From: Semisulcospira habei
Lineage: Eukaryota > Mollusca > Gastropoda > Semisulcospiridae
Direction of reading: 5' to 3'
NCBI GenBank assembly: GCA_036245525.1
Contig: BTPG01000002.1
Coordinates: 160,465,609-160,529,608 of the forward strand
DNA: 64,000 nt
The notes under the pieces are model-generated. The model saw only the letters and a program-made list of their open reading frames with translations. It did no database searches and had not been told where the DNA came from. This document shows positions 22,225-34,278 of this stretch, piece after piece. The number at the start of each line of letters is the position of its first letter. Within the stretch, counting starts at the first letter, position 1. Both the position numbers and the translations under genes were made by a program.

Positions 22225-22910
22225 CCCGTAAACGAAGATCCATCCATACAACAAAACAATTATCTTTGTTTTTTACTTTAGATATTGAGCCGACTGTTTG
22301 AGCTACCTACGCACACATTTTGCATGATGAGGATGATGATGATATGATGATGGTGGTCCATGTGGTTATCGCCCTTGGTTGCCTTGGACGACAAAGAGTT
22401 TCACTTGTGGTGAAAATGAGCAAAACTGGACACACTCTGACAAGGAAGTTTTCAGTGAGATGTCTTAACAAACACGTCTTGTGGACTGCTTGTGATGTTC
22501 TCAACTGCCTCACAAGAAATTTGAAGAAAAAAATCACTAGAGACCCAGAACTTCCGGTGCACATCATTTTCTTGATAATTCAGATTTTCTGCAAAGTGAA
22601 TTACTTTCCAGCGAAATTTGTTAATGCTCCAGTGATTGACAAAGAGATGAGGAACACACCCATACGCATTAGATTAGGTAAATATGGCCGCTACCATAAA
22701 AATAAACAACTGTTTGTTTTTCGTGTTCATAAGTCATGTTGATTTCAGTTTTTAGGTGTCTTTGACAAACGAAATGTAGGTCAAGACCAAACAAGCCGGA
22801 TCTTCATTCACACTGACCCAAGCAACACTGCACTTTGGTTGGTTTTCAGCTGTGTCCTCTGCAGATGCTCCCCATTTCACTTTCAATATTCCATGATGGT
22901 AGGGTCATTG
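22225..22910. repeat. Unidentified dispersed repeat, copy 1
   Basis: About 680 bp are co-linear with 46080-46745. Shared strings include ACCCGYAAACRAAG, GAGCTACC, TTATCGCCC, TGGTGAAAATRARCAAAAC, CCAGAACTTCCGGTGCACAT and CTGCAGATGCTCCCCATTTC. A plus-strand ORF of 140 codons (22320-22742) crosses it, but I recognise no domain and the other copy does not preserve it. Both edges are fuzzy. It could be part of an unrecognised transposon or an old segmental duplication. Confidence 0.6.
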
Positions 22911-23318
22911 ACAACGTCATCGGTCATCGATAAAACTGAATGCACTTTCCCAGCCGGTATAGCAAGTGTTCGATGTATTCACCAGCCGCTGTAAAAAGCA
23001 AGTGTTCAAGCTGCGATATGCTTCTATAGAACAACAAAAAAACAAAACAAAATAAAACGTGTTCATGTATTTATCGTCTACTCTCCCCCGTCCTGAAAGT
23101 GTATGAATGTGTCAATAAACATATGGGAAAGCCAAAGCCAAATGCAAAAGTGCTATACCGCTGTTCAGTCCGCACATTATTATCAATATAGATTAACACA
23201 CACACGCACAAAGAAACGAACAAACACACACATAAATAAATGCCCAAGCTTTATTGGCCCTGCTGAAACAAGTATAATATGCCACCGATATATAAATGTG
23301 TATCACGCATTTTCACAG

Positions 23319-23382
23319 GCACAAACCAGTTTGTATTGTATGTGAATTTCAGCACAAACCAGTTTGTATTGTATGTGAATTT
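23319..23382. repeat. Tandem duplication, 33-bp period
   Basis: GCACAAACCAGTTTGTATTG.. occurs at 23319 and 23352 in direct, nearly perfect copies. Confidence 0.75.
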
Positions 23383-23427
23383 ATAAGTAAAACATCGATT
23401 AGATCAGATATAACTATAATTGTGGGT

Positions 23428-23498
23428 TTAACCCCTTTAGTGTACGCAGCCAATGGTCTTGTAAACAGTACCGGTGGCCGCATGCACATTGGGGTTCA
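23428..23498. mobile_element. Family H TTAA element
   Basis: A 71-bp unit from TTAACCCCTTTAGTGTACG to CATGCACATTGGGGTTCA. It shares CCRGTGGC and TATGCACA-type motifs with the 59-bp copy at 32390-32448. Confidence 0.5.
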
Positions 23499-23572
23499 AA
23501 GAAATGATGCGCCTTCCGATGAATAACAGTAAACCTTCATCGCATATCCCTACTAGTCGGAGAACAGGGTTG

Positions 23573-23681
23573 TTAACTCACTGAACGCGCCCCGCATCAA
23601 TAGTTGGGAAGTGCCGTATAGCATTGCCAGTGGCAACGTCACTTTTGCAGCTACTGATGAGGGGCGCCTTCAATGAGTTAA
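23573..23681. mobile_element. Family G TTAA element
   Basis: A 109-bp unit with TTAA at both ends. Terminal inverted repeats of about 30 bp with a few mismatches (TTAACTCACTGAACGCGCCCC / GGGGCGCCTTCAATGAGTTAA) flank an interior that also partly pairs. Confidence 0.65.
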
Positions 23682-24380
23682 TAAGAATTACCCAGAATGA
23701 TAGATCAAAGGCGGGCCGCCTGCCACCTTCATGTAAGACAACACCATGGTTTCTTCGCACGAACTAACACGTCCGACAAGGAACACGAGGGTTCATGGAG
23801 GGAAAAAAACCCCCACAAAAACAACACACACACAAACACCACAACAACTGTATTGGATTACATCAACGCGACGGATGCCTATCTCACTTATAGCTCAGAC
23901 ACCGCCGCTTGCAATCACAAAAGACACTTTTATAAAGATCATGGGCACTGCCATTGGTGAAGGCCTTTGTCAATGAGTTTGATACAGCATATTGAGCATC
24001 TAAGGCGCCACCCCGTGATTATAAAGCTCCTGAGGCCGACAGTGGCTGCAGTTGGCCTGCGCACAGACATCAGCCAGAGATCCTTTGCTCAATGGTGTTA
24101 CCATGACTGCATTGTCAAGAAAATACAAAAACGAAAATTGAATGTGAACTAGTTCCTAGTCAGGATAGCTTAAACAAAAAGCATTTTTCTTCACGCGCTT
24201 TGGGTGTATATCGTTTTGATTTTCTTAAAATTATACACACATAATTATGTACTTGAACATACTGTACATGTTAAACCCATTTATGCATCAATATAAGCTG
24301 CCACAACCCTTCAACTATCTCGATCTATCCATCCCCACGAACTGGAATATATGTTGTTGCAAGAGTATATCACCTGAGAT
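23682..24380. other. Intergenic, no gene recognised
   Basis: Only short ORFs without recognisable domains. Confidence 0.45.
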
Positions 24381-24581
24381 TTAACCCATTTAGCCCTACA
24401 GCAAGAGATGGATCGACCATGATAATTCAAGGGTAGAGCCAGATTAGCTTGGCGCCCGACGGCGCCTAATCTGAACTATCCTTAAATTATCATGGTCGAT
24501 CCATCTCCAGCACCTGGTACATAGTCGTTAGGTGACACCTCCATAATATGGGAAATGCGGCCGTGGGGTCAAATGGGTTAA
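24381..24581. mobile_element. Family A TTAA element, full length
   Basis: A 201-bp unit, TTAACCCATTTAGCCC to GGTCAAATGGGTTAA. The palindrome contains AGAGATGGATCGACCATGAT and GCTTGGCGCC. The long non-palindromic side (GGTGACACCTCCATAATATG) is on the right, so it is inverted relative to 10821-11037. Confidence 0.78.
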
Positions 24582-24637
24582 GTGTTTAAAGATACATTTT
24601 CCCCCATGGACATGCAGCCACCGAGACTCTGAACAGT

Positions 24638-25420
24638 AATAATAATAATGTATATTTTTAAGGCGCCTATACTTTCGATAGAAAAGCTCAAGGCGCCGTA
24701 CAAATTACATACTAACATACATACACATTGCATCCTACAACACATATATATTCCCTAACATACACACTCAAGCAACAAGATATACAAGGAAAATAAGCGT
24801 AGCAGAGTGAACACACCAACAAGAAATGCTCACACACACCAAAGATATACGTGTACCGTAAAACTAATAACGGATACACTAGGCAGATGTCACTGACAAC
24901 GAAAAATTATAAAGGAGAATGCACGTTTAAAGGAATAAATGCGTCTGTAAAGACTGCCGGAAACTATTGGCTGATTCAACATATCTGAGGGACTGTGGGC
25001 GTTTATTCCAAAGAAATGGACTTTGGTATGAGAAAGACCTCTCGCCAAAAGACTTAGTTCTCACAGTCGGAAAGCGTAATAGTTTAATGTCTGCTGAGGA
25101 ACTGTCTTGAAGGTGTGTACAAATGAAGAAGCTCAGAAAGATACAGGGCCAGTAGTAGGAGACAGACAGGTGTGTCAGTTGGACAGAACTTCGTATTGTA
25201 CTCTAAATATGATAGGCAACCAATGGAGTGAACGCAGGATTGGTGTGATTTGGTCTGATTTCTTTGCCTTGACAACACGCCGTACTGCTGAGTTCTGCAC
25301 CCTCTCGAGCCGATCCAGAAGGTACAGAGGACAGCCACACAGGAGTGCATTGCCGTAATCGAGTCGGGACAAGACAATGGAGCAGGCCAGCGTTTTAGTG
25401 GCTTCTGGTGCGAGAAGATG
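24638..25420 (-). pseudogene. CR1/Jockey-like LINE 3' end, minus strand
   Basis: On the minus strand: LSRLDYGNALLCGCP, LDRLERVQNSAVRRVVK, ITPILRSLHWLPI and then PVYLSELLHLYTPSRQFL in a shifted frame. This is the conserved C-terminus that follows the RT in Jockey/CR1-like LINEs. Its 3' end carries GGCGCC/GCGCC motifs and an ATT repeat, which appears as AAT at 24638-24650 on the plus strand. RT and endonuclease are absent. Broken by frameshifts. Confidence 0.78.
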
Positions 25421-25514
25421 CCTGATGGAGCATCAGTACCACTAGCTGCACGCACAAGGGGGTTAAACAGTTATTATCTTACACCTGAATCGAGTGTTTG
25501 TGAAATTGCACCAG

Positions 25515-25610
25515 TTACCCCTTTGGCTGTCCATAGTGCTTTTTGTCGGGGAGGGGGCTTCCGACAGGAATCACCTCGACAAAAAGCACTGTCGAGAGCC
25601 AAAGGGTTAG
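25515..25610. mobile_element. Family B element, decayed TTAA ends
   Basis: Arms CCCCTTTGGCTGTCCATAGTG and CACTGTCGAGAGCCAAAGGG with flanking TTAC and TTAG; the centre contains a G-run. Confidence 0.65.
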
Positions 25611-25805
25611 CACTGGGTCTGCGTGTGTGCCTTTCATCTTGAAGGGCGGAGTCCTGACAACAAAATATCCATACATCCATCTCTTCGTGAACTGCTTACA
25701 GTCCTGGATTAATTTATTTTGCCGTTACCTGTGCGTGTAGGATGGAGAGAAAACACAGCATGTTTATGAAAAAAGAAATATGAGGTTTTTGAATTGTTGA
25801 ACCTG

Positions 25806-25859
25806 TTAACTCATTCGCGGCCAGCCGCATCCGGATGCACCTGGCCGCAAATGAGTTAA
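25806..25859. mobile_element. Family D TTAA palindrome
   Basis: A 54-bp unit, TTAACTCATTCGCGGCCAG to CTGGCCGCAAATGAGTTAA, with a CATCCGGATG centre. It is almost purely two inverted arms. It shares its right TTAA with the following B element. Confidence 0.72.
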
Positions 25860-25933
25860 CCCTTTGACTGTCGGTAGTAGTTTATATCGCAGGAATCATT
25901 GACAAAAACGCTATCGACAGCCAAAGTAGTTAA
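25856..25933. mobile_element. Family B element abutting family D
   Basis: TTAACCCTTTGACTGTCGG to CGACAGCCAAAGTAGTTAA, 78 bp. The first TTAA is also the last TTAA of the D element. Confidence 0.68.
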
Positions 25934-26276
25934 GTGTTGATACAATGGCTCTCTGAAATTTGTTCAAAAATGAAACTCTCTGGTTCGAAAAAAAAAAACT
26001 TAAAAAAACACATGCATGCACAAGGGGGTTAATATTACAATGACACTCGCAGCACTCTCGCAAATAATAAAGACACCGGTGCACACAAAAAAATAGATGT
26101 CCCCATATGTATCATGTTAGTGCCCACGCATCCAATGTGATATTATCACATGTATACCATAATTAGTGAAAATAAACGCAGACATAAACGGTGCCCGCAA
26201 AAGCATGTAAAGTGCAAGAAAAGCTCCATAAAAAAATGCAACAACAATGGACTCTGGCTCCCATGGGGATGCCCGT

Positions 26277-26362
26277 TGAGCAAAAGGTCCTTGGGCCAAC
26301 GTCAGCCTTAGCTGACCCATGGGCCAGCTATGGCTGATGTAAGCCCAAGGACCTTTTGCTTA
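26277..26362. repeat. Family F palindrome, best copy
   Basis: Arms TGAGCAAAAGGTCCTTGGGC and GCCCAAGGACCTTTTGCTTA (one central-edge mismatch region) around a GGCTGA/TCAGCC interior. About 86 bp; no TTAA flank. Confidence 0.68.
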
Positions 26363-26797
26363 CCAAGTGATTCATTTCTTCACAAGTCAATTCAGCACTA
26401 CAACAGCGCAATCTCTAAGTATGACTCTGTGACTGCAGGATAGCATGGTACACTGAGGCTGATACGGGTAGTATTTTCCTTTCTCTACGCTGTATGATAT
26501 AAATATTGCAAATAAAGATATAAATATAGCTGTGCATCATGAAGTTGGCGCTGCTGATGTTCAACAATTTACTGTTCAATGTAAGCTGGCCTTATTCTGA
26601 TAACATGGTATGATCCAAACAAAATATACATTTACGGAATTACTGTAAATATGACTGTATGCAGCGTATAGGATGCTCATCGGTCATTGACGCATACAAA
26701 TTTGAAATGACGCATTACTCTGTCAGTGAGCCGGTCATATGACTTATTCATTTTTTAAACAGTCACAGAGACCCGCGCCGAGTTGGTTGGCGTATAC

Positions 26798-26832
<35 letters not shown>

Positions 26833-27468
26833 CTATGGCCAGCTAGCTGATGCTCTAGTGCACTGTACACAGTCAGTCCTCAATAAACAGAGTGCATCCT
26901 AAAAATTAGGGAGGCGGGAGGCCAGCTGACAGTGATTTGTGACACTTGCCCCCTCTCTCGAGCAAATGTAAACAATACTGCAAACATGGGCCCTGACTAG
27001 GTACACGGTCCAATATGATGCAAAACGCCTTCCGCCGGTAAGAGGCACACATCCTCTTCAGTCCCCACGGCTGCATTAACTCTAGTCTAAGTCTCTTGTT
27101 GGTCTCATTGACGCTGATTTTGATCCTCGGAGTCGGTATGAGGGTGCCGCAGCAGACTGGCTCTAGATGTCTGTAGCAAGTTTTTTTTTTTCCCACGCAG
27201 TTCACGTATTCATAATAGATGTCTAGAAGCAAAGGAAATGGCTTAACTGTTGTCAGTGCTGCCGGTTCGTAATTTTTGCAGAGATATGCGTATTTTTACA
27301 TGATGTCCAAAATGTTGTAAGATGTTGTAATTGATGTACCAGTGGTCTCTCGTGCTCACACATATAACCTTCGTTCTTATTTCATGGTTACACAATCAGT
27401 AACTCAAGCTTGCTTTGTTCGCGTCTTGTAGTTGAAGTCCACGGCATCATGTAATTAGTTGTACACTG
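26363..27468. other. Intergenic, no gene recognised
   Basis: It contains a short GA tract (26799-26832) and a degenerate C-like remnant (about 27040-27105). The ORFs carry no recognisable domain. Confidence 0.45.
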
Positions 27469-29079
27469 ATAGTCCATAAGCTAGCAGGATCTACCGAGCA
27501 CCCCCCCCCCCCCCCTCCCCACCAGTACTCAATAAGATGGGTTTCAAAGTGTACATTAGTATGTCATCCTGAGATGTTTAAGCCATGTTCCCCAAAAATC
27601 CTTAGGAACACACCAGAGATATAGCCGATGGTGCAAGGGTACCCCCATTCACACTCTTCGCGGATGCTAAAATGAGGTTGAGAAACATTTTCCTCTAAAT
27701 AAATCAGAGTTCATTCCAGAAGCCCAAATCAGACACTATTATGTTAAGGCACACCTTCTGCGTCCTCTGCAAAAAAAAAAAAAAAAAAACAATGAAAAAA
27801 TATTGAATCTCTGGCTCACAGTGAAGGTATTTATGCACCCAGTAAACGGCCATTTCCGCAAAATCGCAAAAAAAGACAAAAATAATGTGTCAGATGCTTC
27901 AGACATTTTCTATAGCACTAGCAGTACATTTTCAGGCTTACATCATTAAAACAGGATGTCACAATTATTATAAACTTGACTAGGTGATTCTATGATCACT
28001 GTGAGTGCCACAGTGGTTGATTTTGTATCCCTACCCCCAAGTTGTAAAAATAAACAAAATTAATTAGAAAAAATTACTAAATTTATTCCATTTCATTTTG
28101 ACTTCTCCTTACCTATTAAGTTTCAATAATATGAGCATAAAGTGCAAGAAAATAAGGAAAGTCGGCATCTTTTACGTTAAATTCGTGGTGAATGATAGCT
28201 TTTTCCCATTTAAAATTGCTGAATTGGGAAACATACATTGTTTCCGATGCCATCAAAAATTCTGTAGACAACTGATAGGTCTTTTTTAGGTTTAATTGGT
28301 TAGGATAGAGTACCACAGTTACTCCCAACCTGATTTTGTGATGCATTTAGGGGCCACAGTGGCTAAATCTGCTGCCCTACCCCCATTTTACCAGTACACA
28401 AAAGAACGCAAAATGACCATAACAATTGCTTATGTCATACTTCTCTGTTTAAATATTTTTGTTGCCAGTTTTCATAACAAATTATGCATATTGAGCTAAA
28501 AATTTGTGATCATTTCATTAATTTCAATGTGACCCATCAATTTAATTGTAACTATTTTTAAGTGGCTGGTCTTTTAGGTGATATTTTACCTAGCGTAAGG
28601 CTGGTCTAGTAAGGTCTCACCTTTTCTTTTCATTTATTTTCATCTAGAAATGTGTAAATATGAATATGCATAATAAAGTTTCATGGTTCCTAACAGCCTA
28701 AACAATGTTATCAAAATACTTAGTTTCCACATGTCCACCACGAGATCATCTCTTCCACCCCCATTTTTTGCCTTCTTTTTCTGCAGTTCAATTACTTAAT
28801 GGCCGTCTTTAAATCTTATATTGTTCTGGCTGCGAATGAGTGAGTGTCAAGGGGTCGGCAGCAGGAAAATGTTTCTCCTCATTTTAGCATCCACGAAGAG
28901 CGTGAATGGGATACCCTTGCACCATTGGCTATATCTCTGGTGTGTTCCTAAGGATTTTCAGGGAACATGGCTTAAACATCTCAGGACATACTAAGGTACA
29001 CTTTGAAACCCATCTTATTGAGTACTGGGGAGGAAGGGGGGGGGGGTGCACGGTAGATCCTGCCATCTTATGAACTATG
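27469..29079. mobile_element. 1.6-kb element with long terminal inverted repeats
   Basis: The left arm (27469-27694) and right arm (28863-29079) are reverse complements over about 220 bp with scattered differences. Shared in order are ATAAG, GCAGGATCTACCG, a C-run, AGTACTCAATAAGATGGGTT, TTAAGCCATGTTCCC, TTAGGAACACACCAGAGATA and GGATGCTAAAATGAGG. The interior is AT-rich and shows two partial direct repeats (CCACAGTGG..CCCTACCCCC near 28010 and 28350). No transposase was recognised and no clear target duplication found. Probably non-autonomous; superfamily unknown. Confidence 0.72.
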
Positions 29080-29444
29080 ACAAACACAATCTGTTTCTTG
29101 CTTTGTTTGTCGTTTTCTAGGAGAGGGCGGAGGGTGGGGGTGTCTATCTATGACAATTTGACAAAAATGTGTTGTGGTTGGTGTCCTGGACACTAAAGCT
29201 TGAATTAGTACTGCCAGAAAACTGGTTCTTGTTGCTGAAAACCATTGTGCTTTTCACTGTAGCACAGTAATTCAGTGCTTGCACATGTTTCCTGAAAAAA
29301 GCATATTATATGTAATGGAAGTCATTGAAACGCAAACCTGATTACATTAGATTGCAAAATAGCAAAAAGTAAATCATAAAAATCCGAAATTGCCATTATA
29401 TGCGTGATGAATGAAACCAGTGCAAGATTGAGTTTCTAAAGTCT

Positions 29445-29655
29445 GCAAGAGGCATAGACGTTCAAAAGTCCTCGCCACCTAAGGGTCGTTATGAGAATCT
29501 ATGCATATTGCTTGAGATTTTATCTGATAGTGTTACTCAAACTGAGGAAGTAGATGCGGACTAAGTAACGATTATAATCCGCATCTGCAAGAGGCACAGA
29601 TCCTCATGAGTCGCCTCTGCCCGTGGGTTCATGAAAATGTACGCCTCTGACTGGT
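29445..29655. repeat. Two family C fragments
   Basis: Degenerate hairpins at about 29445-29513 and 29584-29652, each starting GCAAGAGGCAYAGA. The left sides share GATGCGGACTAAG-type strings with 31095. Confidence 0.5.
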
Positions 29656-30640
29656 GCCATTCATGCTCATGTTTCTCAAATTGAGTCTTATTGAAAACAG
29701 CCATGACTGTAACCAAATGGCAGACAAGCACCGCGAAAACGTAAACAGTGAGTCTGCGGGCCAAGTTATCAAGATGTGTTGACAAGTTTGACAACTGAGC
29801 AGACTACTAGACCACGCCCACAAACGGCACACGTGATTGAGGTAGAACTTTACATGGCAGTTGATAAAGCCGCTGTGCCTACTGAACAGGCTACACAAGC
29901 TGCTGACATTTCAAAATCGAAAATGCCGAAAAAGTGATTTTTTGTTTTGGGTTGACTTATGGATTTTCAAAATGACCTATTGATTTTATGTTCCTCCGGT
30001 CATATGACTTATTGACTGCAAAACTCAACCTAATCACTGTGTATGTGCACACAGTGATGAAAAAACAAAGGTATATATATATATGGCATAACACAAATAC
30101 ACAACAGGAAAACACATGTACCATTTATGATTACACATATTAAGAACATGTATACAAAATGCTTCACTTGCTATATGTGTGAGTGTGTGTGAGTGCTTTG
30201 CATACAAACAATATGCAAAATTGTTTTCTGTCACTCTATACATGTACTGTATATCTATATATGAAAACACGTCTGCGTCTGCAAGAAAAACAAAATTAGG
30301 ACAATGACAAATAAATAAACCTAAATTCTCATAAACAAAACATCTTAAATACATGTATCATACAGATTACCCCTTTATCAGGAATATAACACACACTTAC
30401 CCCTAGAAATCAAATTTTGAAATAACCATCAAAACACAATAAAAAACTTTTAAGGGGCATCATATGCCTGCAGAAACCAGCAAATTGAAGTTAACAGTTT
30501 GTTTTATTATCTCTTTAAAAAAAAAAATCAACCTTGGTTGGATGAACAGATAAAACATAATGAAAAGAAACATGAAATGATGTTCAAACTACGCACAGCG
30601 AGTTCTATGTAGCATTAATTTACTAAGGCATGCAGCTCCA

Positions 30641-30721
30641 TTAACTCTTTCGAGACGTGCCGCATCCAGATTCGCGGCTTAAAGCCGCAAATCCTGATGC
30701 GACACGTCTTGATAGTGTTAA
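30641..30721. mobile_element. Family E TTAA palindrome, second copy
   Basis: An 81-bp unit from TTAACTCTTTCGAGACGTGC to GACACGTCTTGATAGTGTTAA, the same length as 4585-4665, with a GGCTTTAAGCC-like centre. Confidence 0.7.
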
Positions 30722-30759
30722 TCTCTCTCCCTTGATTTCTTTCTTTATAGTGGCAGACT

Positions 30760-30963
30760 ATAACCCTTTCAATGCCACTGAATGTATATCTGCAATCTTT
30801 GTGAATTCAATGCCAGAGCCGCAGCCGTCCACAAAACATGACCTCAAAGGTGTCAGCAAGAGGAGTAGATCCTCATGAGCCCCTGTGACTGTGGGGGCTT
30901 ATGAGGATCTATGCCTGTTGCAGCTGGATCACGTTGGCCCTATCTCGGCATTGAAGGGATTAA
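30760..30963. mobile_element. Family C TTAA element, full length
   Basis: About 204 bp. Left end ATAACCCTTTCAATGCC (TTAA decayed) and right end GGCATTGAAGGGATTAA. The core hairpin carries GCAAGAGGAGTAGATCCTCA. It is co-linear with 363-569. Confidence 0.7.
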
Positions 30964-30992
30964 GCCTAGGCCACCGAGAGCCAGTCTCTATG

Positions 30993-31090
30993 AGCAAAAG
31001 GCATAGATTCTCACGAGCTCCAACATCACAATAGGCATAGCTTATCATGAGCTCCTGCAGAGCTCATGATAATCAATGCCAATTGCAGAA
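30993..31090. repeat. Family C fragment with internal duplication
   Basis: AAGGCATAGATTCTCACGAG is followed by a second AGGCATAGCTTATCATGAG copy, which pairs with CTCATGATAATCAATGCC. One half-arm is duplicated. Confidence 0.45.
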
Positions 31091-31702
31091 TGAATGCGGA
31101 CTAAGAAACTGTCCACACTGTGATCAGTAGACTACACTTTTGAAATGCGGTTGACTTCTTTTTAAAGATGGTCCCCAAAACCATACAAATGAATCACACA
31201 GGTGGCTGAACGTGTACATGTGTACAATACAAATATAGATATATCAATAATAAATATCAACATAAGATATCACAAATGAAACATAACTGCTTAAAGAAAT
31301 GAAGACAAAGGTAGTTACCATATACTGATATGTTTGAAAGATGGATGTCTGATTTTAACACTGACACAATACCACAATGACATGTTGTTTAGGGTCATTG
31401 AATGCAAACATGAAAGCGTGACCCGATTTGGGCCCTGAGTTTGAACAATTAACATGATAACTTATTTACTCACTCATCTTGCACAAACATGAACATTGTC
31501 TGTTCATCCTTCAACAACGATATAACTTAGTCAAATTCAACCATGCACAACTCTATGCTCATTCAATGTATGCTCATTCAATGTATTTAACTCTTTTCTC
31601 ATTCATGTGTATTGATAGTTATGCAGTCCTAAACAGAATCACCTCGACATAAAGCTACCAACACTCAAAGGGATGGCTTTTTTCCATTAAAAATACACCC
31701 AT
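31091..31702. other. Intergenic, no gene recognised
   Basis: AT-rich. A short direct repeat ATGCTCATTCAATGT lies near 31556-31586. Confidence 0.4.
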
Positions 31703-31762
31703 ACCCAGTGTGCAATAGGTCCTTGGGCCTATATCAGCCTAAGGAACTTTTGCACCCTGGGA
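31703..31762. repeat. Family F palindrome, shortened
   Basis: CCCAGTGTGCAATAGGTCCTT pairs with AAGGAACTTTTGCACCCTGGG. Confidence 0.55.
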
Positions 31763-32389
31763 CAGTAAGGCAGTTCTGGTGATGCTAATGCACCAAGTTT
31801 TCTTTAAAGATAAAATTCACACATACTTTTTCTGACACATAAATTCATATTAAATGCCGATGTCACAAATTAATTAAGGAAACTCAGATTTGGGTACAAT
31901 CCACCAAAAAATACAATGAGCAATGTTTTCCTTTCTTTCAGCAATCACAAAAAAATTATGTTTTCTCCAAGTGCTTGGCCATAACTGAGATAACTACATG
32001 TATCACAAAGTCATAAAATAAATCTTATCACTCTTATTATATTTCAAGAAAACACAGAACCCAATAAAATGAGAGTTGTGAACATATACCTATGTACACA
32101 TGCCTGAACATACAAGCACACATACACACCTAACACGTTAGCCCAATTCCCTCAGGCTGATGTCAGGCCAACAGCCTCAAATGTCAATATGATGACTCTT
32201 TGCCCACTAAGTGACTAACAAACGGCAGGAGTAACAGAAAAATACCACAGGATGAGGTTTCCTGTTGTGGAGCACTTCCATAAAAACAAGCTTATGTACC
32301 TGAAGTTGAGCCTTGCGAAAATCAGACAATACCACCAGACATCATCATATCAGTCAGACGCAAAGAAAAAGGAATAATTTTAACCCTCT
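31763..32389. other. Intergenic, no gene recognised
   Basis: AT-rich, nothing recognised. Confidence 0.4.
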
Positions 32390-32448
32390 TGTAGATGCAG
32401 ACACAACAACTTTAAACAATACCAGTGGCAGTATGCACAAAGGGTTAA
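32390..32448. mobile_element. Family H TTAA element
   Basis: A 59-bp unit, TTAACCCTCTTGTAGATGC to GTATGCACAAAGGGTTAA. Confidence 0.55.
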
Positions 32449-32488
32449 CACAACAGGCTAAATGCTGCATCCACCTACACAGTGGTCT

Positions 32489-32568
32489 TTAACCCTTTGG
32501 GTGTCTGTGGCAATTTTGGTTGAGGTGATTCACTGCGACCATAATTGCTACCAACACCTAAGGGTTAA
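32489..32568. mobile_element. Family B TTAA element
   Basis: An 80-bp unit, TTAACCCTTTGGGTGTCTG to CCAACACCTAAGGGTTAA, an imperfect palindrome around GTGATTCACTGC. Confidence 0.68.
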
Positions 32569-32620
32569 TGACAGGTGGCACCTTTTGTCCCTCAACACCT
32601 CTTGAAAAAGCATGTGTCTT

Positions 32621-32844
32621 TTAACCCTTAATCATTCGGAATACACCAGGGTGTGAAATAAATTTGACTAAAATAGTTCAAGGGTTGTGCCAGAATAGTT
32701 TGGCGCCTGTAGGCACCAAGCTATTCTGGCACCACCCTTGAACTAAAGCCATTAGTCTATATCCTTATCTGTAAGTACTATAATGTAGTTGCATATGGCA
32801 GTGTACAAATTTGAAGCTTTTAGCCTCAGTATGATATGGGTTAA
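32621..32844. mobile_element. Family A TTAA element, full length
   Basis: A 224-bp unit, TTAACCCTTAATCATTCGG to CAGTATGATATGGGTTAA. The palindrome around 32675-32744 reads AATAGTTCAAGGGTTGTGCC..GGCGCC. Confidence 0.72.
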
Positions 32845-33688
32845 GACCACTCTTTTCTCACAAAAAAAGGCGGCTGCTCAGAACAGGTTTTACTGTACAT
32901 GGTAATTAAACTATCAGGGGTACGCACACATACATGTACACCCCACCAACCTCTCTTTTGCATGTTTGATTTGCATCATTCTCAGTGAAGCTTATTAGCC
33001 AAAGCGTCCAGATCAAATGTTCAACTCCAAAAGAGATTACTGTGTATCTTTCTATCAAGTCAACAAAAATCCGTTGTTTCACCCAGCCATTTGTAAGTTC
33101 ATACTATAATTCAAAAGACTATCCCTTCAAAAAATCCAAGGCTAGAAAGGTACATACATGAGACAATACACAGCATAACTAAACTATAGCATACCAATAA
33201 GAGCAACAAATTATCCCAGTTCAAAATTCCTAAAAGTGACCAGCACTAGCAGTCTCAAGCAAGTTTCCTATAATATTTTTTAAATTAAAAAACTAGTGAA
33301 TGAAAAATTAAATAGTTTTTTTTTTTTTTTTAAAGAAACATTAATAGTGGTTGGCAATGCCTGCAAACCAACTTTTTCAACTGAATGTGAACTCTATTAT
33401 TAGTATTAAAATTTCAGACAGAAATTATGCTTTGTCCAAAGACCTGCCAACAGTCTTAAAATATTAGCCAGATAACCAATGCAGTAAAAAAATATATATA
33501 TAATGCAAGAAAGCAAATGCATAAATTAATTATTACCTACAAGTACATCCATAATTCACACCACCTATTTCGAGTGACCACCCTTATGAGGATCACCTGT
33601 CAATAAAGACCACCATTTAGTTAATCGTCTGCAATGACAGGTGACACTTTTAGCGCTTCCCAGATTCTCTTGAGAAGACGACTACCTT
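32845..33688. other. Intergenic, no gene recognised
   Basis: AT-rich, with a T-run at 33317-33331 and no recognisable genes. Confidence 0.4.
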
Positions 33689-33891
33689 TTAACACATCCT
33701 ACCCCAGGAATCCATACGTTTGAAATTGAAATTGACTTTACTATAATTCTAGAGACAGATCGAGCTTGATAGTTCAAGGGTAATGTCAGAATAGCTTGGC
33801 GCCTATGGGCACAAAGCTATTCTGGCACCACACTTGAACTATCATGCTCAATCCATGTCATGCTGTGGTGTGTCGGGGATGAATGAGTTAA
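33689..33891. mobile_element. Family A TTAA element, full length
   Basis: A 203-bp unit, TTAACACATCCTACCCC to GGGGATGAATGAGTTAA. The palindrome has arms GAGACAGATCGAGCTTGATA and GGCGCC-centred pairing with several mismatches. Confidence 0.72.
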
Positions 33892-34278
33892 GTAAATTGC
33901 TCAAAACAGGTTCTCTGTATGATATGTAGCTGCTTTATTAAAACAAAATACATAATGTAAGTAACTACCAGGTACTTCACCTCTGTTCAAATGGATGAAG
34001 AACAAATGTCATATTCTTAAAAGGGCACTTTTTAAAAAGGTCCTAACAAGTTAAAGAAAAAAGATTTAAACCAAGCTACCTGTACAACCAGCCCTGCCAA
34101 ATTGTATCTCAACAATGGTATGCAATATACCTCAAAAACATTTTTGAGAGTGGAAAAAAAATCCCACTGAAAAAAAATACAGACATGTACAACCCTTATC
34201 AACTTTTAGTTCAACACTGACATTATTTATGCCACACAAATGTCATAAAAGCAAAACAAAAATCACACTAAATTCATC
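33892..34278. other. Intergenic, no gene recognised
   Basis: AT-rich, nothing recognised. Confidence 0.4.

Noticed and set aside
22320..22742. 140-codon protein gene
   Set aside because: No domain recognised, and the second repeat copy at 46 kb does not keep the frame.
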